The notes under the pieces: generated by a model
Told to the model about the DNA's origin: nothing
Database searches by the model: none
Seen by the model: the letters and a program-made list of their open reading frames with translations, nothing else
Part shown: positions 54,054 to 63,354 of the stretch, piece by piece
Numbering within the stretch: position 1 is the stretch's first letter
How the letters are laid out: each line of letters begins with the position of its first letter
Translations under genes and position numbers: made by a program
DNA from: Flavobacterium gilvum
GTDB lineage: Bacteria; Bacteroidota; Bacteroidia; Flavobacteriales; Flavobacteriaceae
NCBI RefSeq assembly: GCF_001761465.1
Contig: NZ_CP017479.1
Span: 3,410,001 to 3,474,000, forward strand
Direction: 5' to 3'
Length of the DNA stretch: 64,000 nucleotides

Positions 54054-56699
54054 TTATCGTAAAATAAAACTTGCTGGAGCAAAAGCATTCAAATCAATTA
54101 CAAATTGATTTTCCGAAATTTTAATTTCTTTCCCTTGTCTTTCACCCCTTAAATTCACTGCAATTGCTTTTGTTACTTTCATTTCTTTTGGCAAAGTGAC
54201 TTTTAATTTTCCCGAATTTCCAGCTTGTTCCCAAACTCTCAACAAAGTACCTTGGTTACCGTCTTCATCTTTTCCAAAAGCAGTAACCAAAACTCCTTTT
54301 CTTGAAAGTGAAATTCCAGATTTTTCGGCAGGAAGTTTTCCGTTGTTTTTTTCGGAGGCCACTGCCAACAAAGGATAACGGGTTTCAAAGGAATTCACAG
54401 CAATATTCTCTGTAATTTTTTCATTTTTATTTACAGTCCAAACTCTCACACTATTGCTAAACGAACCTTCCGTCCAATACGGAAAATTGGTATTCCACAT
54501 ATTGTTGTACAAATTCACAAAAGCCGATGCTTGTTTTGGAAAATAATCATATGAATATTTCCACAAACCCGGTTCACCAAAACTCAAAAGAGGCGAATCA
54601 ATAGCGCAAATTCCCATTCCGGTACCGTCTGGGGAAACCATATCAGTTGCTGTATTAACACCGTACAAATGGCGATTTCCTCCCACAATTTGGTCTTTTG
54701 CCAAATCGATTGCCCCACCAATTCGTCCTACAATAAATTTTGGGTTTTCAATTTTAAAAGGAAAACATAGCCAACCACCTTCCGGAATCGTATTGGCTTT
54801 TTTATTCAATATATCCCATTTTACATCAATGTAATTTTTATTTTTTGGAAAAACAAAAGTCAAAGAAACTGCCTCGGCTACACCGGAAACATTTGTTGAA
54901 GTCAATATAATTTTGTCTTCCAAAATAGAGCTTTCTTGTTTGATTCTCCAATCTGAAGCCACAATTACTCCATATTTGGCATCTTTAGGCATATTAGGCT
55001 TAATTGTTGCATTGGCCGCATTGTTCATCAGGCAAAAACGATTGTAGTAATCCATCACTTCATTTTCAGAGAAATTTTCATGTATAAATTGCCCAAAAAC
55101 ATAGTTTCCCTTTTGTTCAACCAATTCTTTTCCTGTCGATTTGTCGATTAATGATGTTATTCCACCTTTTACTAAATCAAATTTCACTTTGAAAAATGCC
55201 GTTTCAAAATCGGTTTTCCTTTCCGATTCTTTCATAACTGATTTCACGTCTCCTATAGTTTTATAACCACACGCAGGGACATTTTCAGCAAAATACTTTT
55301 CGCCATTCAACTCCACAAAACCAGATCTTGCCCAAGGAAGTGGATTAAAAACCACGATGCTTTTTCCGTCTGATGGAATAGATTTTGCCAATAATTCCAA
55401 ATTTTCTTTGATTCCTTTATTGACAATCGCTTCTGTTTTTCGGATGTAATTTCGGTGATCTTCAAAACTCGATTCAAACTTTTTGTAATAACCTTCTTTT
55501 CTTGCTTTTTCAAAGTCTTGACCATACAAATAGCGTTCCGTTCCTCTATTTATCCCATCCATCGAGAAAAATCCCCAACCCGGAGTCATGCCTCCCCAAG
55601 TATGCTCTCCAAACAAAGTGCTGTTTTCATAAGCCACAGCCAAATCTTTTGAAATATCTGGAGCCGAAACACCCCATAATTTTACACTTGTATTTAAAAT
55701 TTCAAACGCAGATTCCAGCGGACGAATGTTTCTCGCTGTTTTGGTCTCTACAGGCATTGCCATGACACCTTGAATCCAAGGATCTACCATATCGCCACGA
55801 ATTACAGGGATTTCAAGATTCTCAGCCAAAACTGCTTTTGTAAATTCATCCATCGTACCAAGATGTAATTTGACTCCAGATACTTTTGCCACTTCTGCAC
55901 GAACTCTAGCCACTTCTTTGGCTGAAGGTGGACCTTCATTATCATGAGTCATGAGCACCGCTAGATAATTTTTTGCTGGCCATCCAGTAGGTGGCACAAT
56001 TTCTGAACCGTAATGAGGTGTATAATTACACAATATACGAGATCCATCTGGACCTTCCCACCAAAACAATTGAGGCAATAACACCGGACGATCGGAGTAA
56101 TTGCAGCCAATTTGAAGAAATTTGACTCCTGCATGATGCAAAAGAGTTGGTAACAACCAACTGTGCGCTGGTACATCTGTCATTTTTGCTGAAATAGCCA
56201 AAGGAAGCTTATAGTCTCTGGCGATTTTTGATGAAAACCATAAACTTCTGACATAATCTTCCAACTCGAAAGCGTCTGTATGCATTGAAGCAGGCAATGC
56301 ATGAACTGCAAATGTTCCTTCATGTAGTGCTTCTCCAATTCTAGCCCTTCTTTCAGGCGTTTGCATTGGCCCTAAAATTGCACCATACATGGGCCAGCCC
56401 GCTATAGTCCATTTAAAACGTTCCTCTTTTGGCTTCAATTTATCTGCATCTATCAATTTGAAGGCATTATCCATCATATCTTCTCGATATTTTTTGAAAA
56501 CCTCCTCAGCTGACATGGTGTATCCTAAATCACAGTGAGTTTTAAAAACCACCCAAATATCTTTGACCCCAGGCGCTTTTTTTCCCGGTAATAAATTCGA
56601 AGCCGGTGCAGGAACAGGTATTGGCGACTTTGGAGCAGGTTGACCAATCGACTTTGAAAAAATCAACAATACTGACAATAGCACTAACTTTTTTCTCAT
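54054..56699 (-). CDS. GH38-like (DUF5054) secreted alpha-mannosidase, copy 2
   Basis: An 881-residue paralogue of the protein at 40231. Signal peptide (1-19), proline-rich linker, then the zinc motif THCDLGYT (His55, Asp57), FWWEGPDGSRILCNY, WTIAGWPMYGAI, and the C-terminal ending NAFAPASFIL. Overall order is the same as copy 1 but the two differ at most positions, so this is an old duplication. It lies 25 bases after the GH36 gene and 11 bases before the GH43 gene. Two different GH38-like enzymes in one locus suggest two kinds of alpha-mannose linkage or positions in the target. Confidence 0.85.
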   Translation of the reverse strand: MRKKLVLLSVLLIFSKSIGQPAPKSPIPVPAPASNLLPGKKAPGVKDIWVVFKTHCDLGYTMSAEEVFKKYREDMMDNAFKLIDADKLKPKEERFKWTIAGWPMYGAILGPMQTPERRARIGEALHEGTFAVHALPASMHTDAFELEDYVRSLWFSSKIARDYKLPLAISAKMTDVPAHSWLLPTLLHHAGVKFLQIGCNYSDRPVLLPQLFWWEGPDGSRILCNYTPHYGSEIVPPTGWPAKNYLAVLMTHDNEGPPSAKEVARVRAEVAKVSGVKLHLGTMDEFTKAVLAENLEIPVIRGDMVDPWIQGVMAMPVETKTARNIRPLESAFEILNTSVKLWGVSAPDISKDLAVAYENSTLFGEHTWGGMTPGWGFFSMDGINRGTERYLYGQDFEKARKEGYYKKFESSFEDHRNYIRKTEAIVNKGIKENLELLAKSIPSDGKSIVVFNPLPWARSGFVELNGEKYFAENVPACGYKTIGDVKSVMKESERKTDFETAFFKVKFDLVKGGITSLIDKSTGKELVEQKGNYVFGQFIHENFSENEVMDYYNRFCLMNNAANATIKPNMPKDAKYGVIVASDWRIKQESSILEDKIILTSTNVSGVAEAVSLTFVFPKNKNYIDVKWDILNKKANTIPEGGWLCFPFKIENPKFIVGRIGGAIDLAKDQIVGGNRHLYGVNTATDMVSPDGTGMGICAIDSPLLSFGEPGLWKYSYDYFPKQASAFVNLYNNMWNTNFPYWTEGSFSNSVRVWTVNKNEKITENIAVNSFETRYPLLAVASEKNNGKLPAEKSGISLSRKGVLVTAFGKDEDGNQGTLLRVWEQAGNSGKLKVTLPKEMKVTKAIAVNLRGERQGKEIKISENQFVIDLNAFAPASFILR

Positions 56700-56724
56700 T
56701 TTTATCTGATTATTTTTTAAAAAA

Positions 56725-59106
56725 CTATTTTTTAAACCTCAATTCCCATTTTACCACTTGACTTTCACTGCTTTTAATGACAACCCTTAACCATCCTTTT
56801 TCTGTTTGTGGCAAAACTTCAATGCTTGTATTTTTTGGATTACCAATTAATTTTGCGGTATCAACTTTCCAATTCGCACCATCATTCAATCCCGCAATAC
56901 GCAGCTCATAAGTATCTCCACCTATAATCTTGCTAGATCCCGAAAGACTGTTCCCTTTCCATTCTTCTTCAACCAAATCAATCATTCCTTGGGTTACATG
57001 CTGAGAAGTCGAAACTACGATAGGATGATTCGTTTTGGCTCGAACAGCAATAACCTTACAGGATTCTGCCGGCAATTCTTCAGAAACAACGCTTGAAATA
57101 TCATTTATTGGCTTATTTTCCCAAAAATCAAAAGCATAATAATCCGTTTTATCTTTTAATCCTATCCAAGCTGTTTTACATTCTATTTTTTGAGGAGTTA
57201 AATCCCAATTATATAAACCAATTACATTTCTTTCAGTTCCCGATTTTGAATCGGAAGCAAGCCAAACAGAAGGCAATGCTTTCTCAAAGCCATCTACTGG
57301 ACGAGCGATTCCTGTATGCGATTCCATACAACGTTTCATAATTTCAAGTCGGTCATTAGGTAAATCCGGAAGCCAGTCACTGCTTAGGAAAAATTGACCA
57401 GAAACAGCAACAAATGAAGGAAGTAATCTCGCTCTGCTAAGCGCTCCTATCCCAGTACAACCACCGTCTGCGGTAGAAGCTCCTTTCTCTCTCAAAACTG
57501 ATGGATCTGGATCATTCCACCAAATTCTTCCGTTCAAGAAATAAAGTCTAGAAGCACGAATTGGTCCTGTTCTAATACTCTGCCCATCGTGGTTGTAATC
57601 TGGACCTATTCGCATGGCATCTACCAATCCGATGGAAGCACCAAAGGATCTCATATTTTGACTTACACAACAACCCGATAAAAACACCTTACCGTCAGTG
57701 GCTTTTCTAATTAACTTCAACCCGTTACGAAATGCCTGTATTTGGCTTATAGAAGGATCATACAAGAGTTTATAATTACCTATACTGTCGTTTTTATAAC
57801 CATCATTGATATAAACCTGCTCCGTAACCGTTCCCGTATATAAACCATCCATTTTGAAATAATCATACCCCCAACCTTGTAGTGTTTTTGCAACATAGGA
57901 CACATGATTCTGCACCTCTGGATTGGTTAAATCCAATGAAGTTCCTCCCCATTTGGTTTCATAAGGTTTTCCATTGGTGCGATAAGCAAACCAATTTTGT
58001 CTGTCTTTGTATTCTGGATCCTGATGATTTCTGGAAAATGGCATCCACCAAATCCCTGCTGAAAAACCTGAATCTTTAATTGCTTTGGCTGTAGCCGACA
58101 TTCCATTGGGATATCCTCCTTTTGGATTGACACGATCAAAACCACGACGAGGTCCATTATAATGCCCTCCATCCTGCCATTCATCATCTAGCTGGATTAC
58201 TCCAAGTCCATAAGGTTTCAATTTTGAAGATGCAAATTTTGCCAATTCAATAGTAGAGGCTTCACTTCCCGCTCCCCCATTTTTTTCGGAATACCAACTG
58301 CAATATACCGCACTGCGTTCACGGAGTTTAATTTTGTTTTGTTTTGCCAATAAATTTGCAAATTGTTCTTCTCCCAATCGGGCATCATCAAAATAACCGA
58401 TTACTAATGTTTCTGCAACTTCGCTTTTTCCGGTCGGTATTCTAAGATGACCGTAATCAATCTGAGCTTTTATTTCAACCAAATTCTTATCAATTCCAGA
58501 AAACAAAACACCACTTCCTTTTTCATTGGTTAACCACCCTGCAACCACACCGTTTCTGGTAGAGGGATCTACTGTGGTAAGAAAAACATAACTTCCCGGA
58601 TTTTTATCGGCTTCAAGCAACCCGCCTGTTCCTAATGTTTTTAATTGAGTTGCTTGTTTTTGCAAATCGACCGAAAAAACTACAGGATTCAATTTTTGAA
58701 TGTCCAAAATATCTTTTCCATTGTTTTTTACAGTTTGAGTCACAAACAAAAAAGGCACTGAAGGATAAAGCGAAAATGAGAATTCACCACCATCGATAGC
58801 GCTAACAACTAATGCGTTTCCATTACCAAAAATGGGACTAACCATTTTCTTATTTGTAACCGTCTTGATTGTTCCGTTAGGAATGACATTTTTCAAAAAT
58901 GTTTTTCCGTTAGACTTGTAGGCTACTTCCAAATTTTTTGATTTTGGATTATAGCTTACAACAAGAAAGCTATTATCAATTTTATTTTGGGTTTCATAAA
59001 CCGCGTCATACTTATTCTTTGTTTCATTATTTTCAAATCGCAATTTTGCGCTGAAAACAGATCCTGAAACAATTAATGCAATTCCAATAAATAATAGTTT
59101 CCTCAT
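56725..59106 (-). CDS. GH36 alpha-galactosidase-like enzyme
   Basis: A 793-residue secreted protein with signal peptide (1-19). N-terminal beta-supersandwich domain, then the clan-D barrel: VIQLDDEWQDG, nucleophile Asp420 in YFKMDGLY, acid/base Asp503 in RIGPDYNHDG, and an SGCC motif between them. An extra C-terminal beta domain (about 700-793) carries the segment whose relic lies at 50075. GH36 members act on alpha-galactose or alpha-N-acetylgalactosamine. First gene of a four-gene unit (GH36, GH38, GH43, GH141) with a promoter-like region carrying two direct repeats upstream. Confidence 0.9.
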   Translation of the reverse strand: MRKLLFIGIALIVSGSVFSAKLRFENNETKNKYDAVYETQNKIDNSFLVVSYNPKSKNLEVAYKSNGKTFLKNVIPNGTIKTVTNKKMVSPIFGNGNALVVSAIDGGEFSFSLYPSVPFLFVTQTVKNNGKDILDIQKLNPVVFSVDLQKQATQLKTLGTGGLLEADKNPGSYVFLTTVDPSTRNGVVAGWLTNEKGSGVLFSGIDKNLVEIKAQIDYGHLRIPTGKSEVAETLVIGYFDDARLGEEQFANLLAKQNKIKLRERSAVYCSWYSEKNGGAGSEASTIELAKFASSKLKPYGLGVIQLDDEWQDGGHYNGPRRGFDRVNPKGGYPNGMSATAKAIKDSGFSAGIWWMPFSRNHQDPEYKDRQNWFAYRTNGKPYETKWGGTSLDLTNPEVQNHVSYVAKTLQGWGYDYFKMDGLYTGTVTEQVYINDGYKNDSIGNYKLLYDPSISQIQAFRNGLKLIRKATDGKVFLSGCCVSQNMRSFGASIGLVDAMRIGPDYNHDGQSIRTGPIRASRLYFLNGRIWWNDPDPSVLREKGASTADGGCTGIGALSRARLLPSFVAVSGQFFLSSDWLPDLPNDRLEIMKRCMESHTGIARPVDGFEKALPSVWLASDSKSGTERNVIGLYNWDLTPQKIECKTAWIGLKDKTDYYAFDFWENKPINDISSVVSEELPAESCKVIAVRAKTNHPIVVSTSQHVTQGMIDLVEEEWKGNSLSGSSKIIGGDTYELRIAGLNDGANWKVDTAKLIGNPKNTSIEVLPQTEKGWLRVVIKSSESQVVKWELRFKK

Positions 59107-59261
59107 TTTGTTACTATAATAAAATTCATTTTAACTTATATAATTTCAATTATTCGAATTAATTAATTCAAGTTGCTAGTTAATTGATTTGTTCAATTGC
59201 AGTCCAAATACAAATAAGGTCAGTTTTATTAGAAAGGTTTCAAGTGTAACTGCATAGATTC

Positions 59262-59331
59262 CAAAACTACCTTGATATTGACTCCAAAATGAATACAATC
59301 GTCTTTTTTTGGGTAGAAATCGTCTTTTTTT
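59262..59331 (-). promoter_or_regulatory. candidate promoter and operator of the GH36 operon
   Basis: On the minus strand a TAGTTTTG box (59262-59269) fits the -7 consensus. Upstream of it ATCGTCTTTTTTTG occurs twice, at 59298-59311 and 59318-59331 (plus-strand letters), exactly 20 bases apart, i.e. two helical turns. This is the arrangement of an activator bound to tandem sites. Flanking it, AAGTTGCTAGTT (59170) and its inverse (59398) form a wide 12-bp inverted pair. The whole 331-base gap 59107-59437 holds no gene. Confidence 0.45.
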
Positions 59332-59437
59332 GATTAAAATATTTATAAATCATTAACTCCAAAACAATTAACTTCTCCTATGTTTATTATGTTATCCAAC
59401 TAGCAACTTGGAATAATCATTAACCTAATCCTTTCTT

Positions 59438-61822
59438 TTAATCTTCTTCCTTTATGCCTAGAATTTGAGTCTCTGACAAAATATGGTTGAATACTTTCAA
59501 ATCTTTCATTTTTCCCACAAAAGAATTTTCGCCATCACCAATACTTTTTAGAGGAAAAAACAAGGTTTTCATGACATAAATCGAATCGGTTTTATTACCG
59601 GTAGCAACTCTTTGTCTGGATAGTTTTTTTGCTAATTTTCCATTCAAATACAAGGAAGTCGAATTGTTATCTCCCGAAATCGCAACGGCTGTCCACTGAT
59701 TTTCCGGAATTGAAACACCAAAATCATAATCCTTCCCTTCGTGCGAAAAACCGATATTTGAAGTACTTCCTTGTTTCAATTTTACGACAGCATGATTTGA
59801 TTTAAAAAGTACCGAATTGGCAGTATTGTTTTGCGACGGATTAATTTTGAAACAAACCGTATAATTATAACCTATTTCGTTAACGGGAAGATTGGTAATA
59901 CTTTGTTTATTTTCAAAATTAAGGACTTTTCTATTTTCCTGTTTTTTGAATGAAGCATTACTATTCACTTTTAAACTCTTGTCCTTACCATCCAATTTAT
60001 AATTCAAAACCAATTTGTTCTCACTTTCAATCTTTCCTCTCAAATTGATACTTGGATCTTCGTTTATCATTTTGGCTTTGGCCGAAAAAACAGTAAACGG
60101 AACCGATTCGTCTTTTCCACTCCACATTTTTTCACTCAAAACCTGAAGAGCAGGAAAAACCCTATCGGTGACATCCTGAGCCGTAATACCATTTTTGGCA
60201 ACATCATTCCAAACCGCAAACATTCCGCCTCTAATAAACGGATCCCCCATCTTGAACGTAATTTTCCCAATATTAACAGGCTCCCAATTTTCATAGATTT
60301 TTTTCAAATTCAGATAATCGTAATAATAACCTGCCGCTGGAACGATATAAAGCCAACCGTCAGGCGTGCTGATTAACGGATATCCCAAAGCTTTCATCTT
60401 GATTGGATCGGCATAACCATTGTACCATGCATTCATTGTAACACCCTTGTTGGTAACGGGAGTAACCCCGTCAGCATGTGTCAATGCTCCCCAAACACGT
60501 ACTTCTTTACCAAAAGTTTGCACATATTTTATAAAATGATCCGTAAATTTCCGAAAAGATTCTGCCTCTTTTTTGTTATACTCATCCGTCCCGATATGGA
60601 TTTCTTTACCTCGAAAAACCGGATTATCACCTTCGAGATATTCTTTGAATACCTTTTCGATAATTGTGTAGGTTTCGGGGTTATTGATATCCAAATGGTC
60701 TTTTCCGTATGCAGCACTCGCAATTTGAGGAAATGCCTTGGTAAAAGCCAAAGAATGAGCCGGAACATCAATCTCAGGAATAATTGTGATTCCGTAATTT
60801 TCGGCTAGGATTTGTAAATCGATAAAATCTTTCTTGGAATAATATTCCCCTGGAGTTGGTAAATTTGGGAAAGTTTCATTTTCCAATCGGAAACCACTGT
60901 AAGTCTTATCCCAATCATTATCAAAATGTCTTGCAAATGCATTATCACTGAGATGCAACTGAAAATCCCCCATTTTGTAATAGGACATCAACTTGACATA
61001 ATCGCGTATGAAATCGAGTGTAAAATATTTTCGCCCAAGATCTATCACAAATCCACGAACTTCATATTTGGGGTAATCTCTCGTAATTCCTTTAGGTAAA
61101 AATGAGTGCGATTTATCATTTTCCAAAAGCTGCAAGATTGTTCGGGTTCCCCAGAAAGCACCTTTGTATTGTGCCGCATTAATCATAACAAAATCCTGAA
61201 TGGTCAACAAATAACCTTCATTTCCTAATTCGTCAAGATTTCCATTCAATGTTAAAAAAATATCACCTTTTTTGGGTTTCCCAATCAGAACTTTGGGTTT
61301 TATCAAAGCTATTTTTTCAATATCTGATTGAAAGATTTTTGCAGATTTCATCAATGAAGAAGCACTTTTTTCATCAACAACAATTCTTGACTGATTAGTC
61401 AATTTAAACTTTCCTTCATACCCAAACCATTCTCTCAAAGAAGGAATCACAAACGGTTTTTCATTTATTCCCGAAGTCGAATGTTCGCCTTGAACTTTTA
61501 CAGGAATAGGGATTTCCATTTGTGAACCATCGGCAACTTTTGTGGCTTTAAAAAGCAAATTGACCTTCATCTCATTCAATGGCACAAACACAGTCCCAGA
61601 CTTGGAAATAACCGAAAGATTATCTGAACCTATCAATTCCAAGGTGAATCCATCTGGATTTTTTGGCATCTGATATTTTGTTTGCCCTTTCAGAAGTGAA
61701 GTCGTAAAAATTGTTTTTTCATGGACAAACAAAGAATCTGATTTGCTCATTTTACTTTGTGCAAACAGACTTCCGAACGTGAAAAAAAATCCCGCTAAAA
61801 AAAGATTTTTATTAAAATTCAT
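59438..61822 (-). CDS. GH20 beta-N-acetylhexosaminidase with C-terminal lectin-like domain
   Basis: A 794-residue secreted protein with signal peptide (1-21). GH20 N-terminal alpha/beta domain (VIPSLREWFGYEG onward), then the barrel with YEVRGFVIDLGRKYF, the IPEIDVPAHS loop and the catalytic pair Asp413-Glu414 in IHIGTDEYN. The C-terminal 160 residues (YTVCFKINPSQNN, TSLYLNGKLAKKL) form a concanavalin-like LamG fold that probably binds glycans. Removes terminal beta-GlcNAc or GalNAc using the substrate acetamido group. It lies 195 bases downstream of the (alpha/alpha)6 gene. Confidence 0.94.
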   Translation of the reverse strand: MNFNKNLFLAGFFFTFGSLFAQSKMSKSDSLFVHEKTIFTTSLLKGQTKYQMPKNPDGFTLELIGSDNLSVISKSGTVFVPLNEMKVNLLFKATKVADGSQMEIPIPVKVQGEHSTSGINEKPFVIPSLREWFGYEGKFKLTNQSRIVVDEKSASSLMKSAKIFQSDIEKIALIKPKVLIGKPKKGDIFLTLNGNLDELGNEGYLLTIQDFVMINAAQYKGAFWGTRTILQLLENDKSHSFLPKGITRDYPKYEVRGFVIDLGRKYFTLDFIRDYVKLMSYYKMGDFQLHLSDNAFARHFDNDWDKTYSGFRLENETFPNLPTPGEYYSKKDFIDLQILAENYGITIIPEIDVPAHSLAFTKAFPQIASAAYGKDHLDINNPETYTIIEKVFKEYLEGDNPVFRGKEIHIGTDEYNKKEAESFRKFTDHFIKYVQTFGKEVRVWGALTHADGVTPVTNKGVTMNAWYNGYADPIKMKALGYPLISTPDGWLYIVPAAGYYYDYLNLKKIYENWEPVNIGKITFKMGDPFIRGGMFAVWNDVAKNGITAQDVTDRVFPALQVLSEKMWSGKDESVPFTVFSAKAKMINEDPSINLRGKIESENKLVLNYKLDGKDKSLKVNSNASFKKQENRKVLNFENKQSITNLPVNEIGYNYTVCFKINPSQNNTANSVLFKSNHAVVKLKQGSTSNIGFSHEGKDYDFGVSIPENQWTAVAISGDNNSTSLYLNGKLAKKLSRQRVATGNKTDSIYVMKTLFFPLKSIGDGENSFVGKMKDLKVFNHILSETQILGIKEED

Positions 61823-62017
61823 TGTAAAAAAATTAATTCTGCCTTTGGACAGAGTATTATAATTGAAACCAATATGACACTTAGAATATTTTCGATAAAA
61901 TCAAAAAAGTGGTTTTGAATTCTTCCTTGTATTAACGAAATATATTAATCTATTTATTAGATTAAATAACCGTATGTAAATTATTTAAAAACAAACTTTT
62001 ATATTATTTTAAAACTA

Positions 62018-63316
62018 TTATTTATTTCTTTCAAACATCGCAATTGCAGTAAACAAAACCCCAGCTTCACCTCTAAAAGTTCCAGAACCTCTTGGCTTGT
62101 TATCTACCGAATACCATTCGTAAAAACCATTATTATCCTTTACTCTTTTTACCATAGGAAGCATTTGTTCATAGGCTTCTTGAACAAAACCATATTTTAT
62201 TAACTGCTGTATCATACGCCCTCCAAACCAAGTCCAATCACCCCCGTTTTGATATGTATAGACAGGATTCATTTCTTTACTTGCAAAATATCCGTCTGGA
62301 TAAGGAGGATACAGTGTCAATCCAATTGATCCCGCTCCTGCCTTTTTTACCCTTTTCACCATTTCGTCTAGAGACACTTTGATCTCGTTTTTGGTCAATA
62401 ATCCAGCTTCAATGGCGATGGCGGTACCTCCGAAATAGTAGATTGTATTTTCGTCAAAATTCGCAGGGAATGGTGAATCCTTAAGATAAATATGAGGAAT
62501 AAACTTTTGTGCTTTTTTATCCCACAAATGTTTTCTACAATTTTGAGCCACCTGATTCTTTATTGGTGCCCATTTTTTTTGGGTTGCAGGAATCATATCC
62601 ATTAAATTATTCAGTGCAATTACGAACATTGCATTGTCATAAATATCAATAGCTATATGAGAATTTTTATCCAAATTCACACCCCAGCCAATTTCTGATT
62701 TTTCTGGCTGAATGTCTCCCCAGTCGGCGGTGGTGGCTCCTGTGAATAATCCGTATTTTGAATTGAAACGGTTTTTCATCAAAAAATCCATTGCCCATTC
62801 CAATCGTTCTCCAACAGTTTTATCTCCAACTTTTTCAAGCAAAATAGTTTTATCACCTGTTAATTGAATGTATTTGTAAACCGCTTGAACCAACGAACTT
62901 TCCTGATCTGTTTCAACCGTGTTTTTATGGGCTGCGTAACGTGTCTCCAATTTTGAATACGAAAAATTATAAGCAACTTCACCCGCTTTTTCTTTGGGAG
63001 TAAATCCGTCTATGATGTTTCCGTCACCGCCTTGCATTCTGCAAAAAACTAATAAGTTTTCCTTTAAAACTTCTTTTGGGTTTACTTGTGCCGCAAGTTC
63101 AATAAAAGTATTATAATCACGAATCCAGACTTCGCTATAGCCATCACCGGCATTGAAACCGGACTTCATTACCTCCAACGCTTTGCTTTTTACAAATGGA
63201 AAATAAATCTCGTTTTGCGCTTTTGCAATCTGGAGTTTCTCATCATTCTTGTTGACTTGGGCGGTACTTGTAAATGCAAATAATAAACCCAACAGGGATA
63301 CGTAACAACTTTTCAT
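62018..63316 (-). CDS. secreted (alpha/alpha)6-barrel glycosidase-like protein
   Basis: A 432-residue protein with signal peptide (1-19). Regular helix pairs and conserved stretches GYSEVWIRDYNTFIEL, NTVETDQESSLVQAVYKYI, GATTADWGDIQ and NGGDWTWFGGRMIQQL indicate a six-hairpin barrel as in GH63, GH37, GH125 or glycogen-debranching enzymes. Acidic residues in WIRDY and TTADWGD are likely catalytic. The exact family cannot be fixed by eye. It lies 38 bases from the stop of the upstream partial gene, so it is co-transcribed with it. Confidence 0.75.
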   Translation of the reverse strand: MKSCYVSLLGLLFAFTSTAQVNKNDEKLQIAKAQNEIYFPFVKSKALEVMKSGFNAGDGYSEVWIRDYNTFIELAAQVNPKEVLKENLLVFCRMQGGDGNIIDGFTPKEKAGEVAYNFSYSKLETRYAAHKNTVETDQESSLVQAVYKYIQLTGDKTILLEKVGDKTVGERLEWAMDFLMKNRFNSKYGLFTGATTADWGDIQPEKSEIGWGVNLDKNSHIAIDIYDNAMFVIALNNLMDMIPATQKKWAPIKNQVAQNCRKHLWDKKAQKFIPHIYLKDSPFPANFDENTIYYFGGTAIAIEAGLLTKNEIKVSLDEMVKRVKKAGAGSIGLTLYPPYPDGYFASKEMNPVYTYQNGGDWTWFGGRMIQQLIKYGFVQEAYEQMLPMVKRVKDNNGFYEWYSVDNKPRGSGTFRGEAGVLFTAIAMFERNK

Positions 63317-63354
63317 TTTATATTTTTTTTTGGCTAGCTGTAATAGAAAATCAA

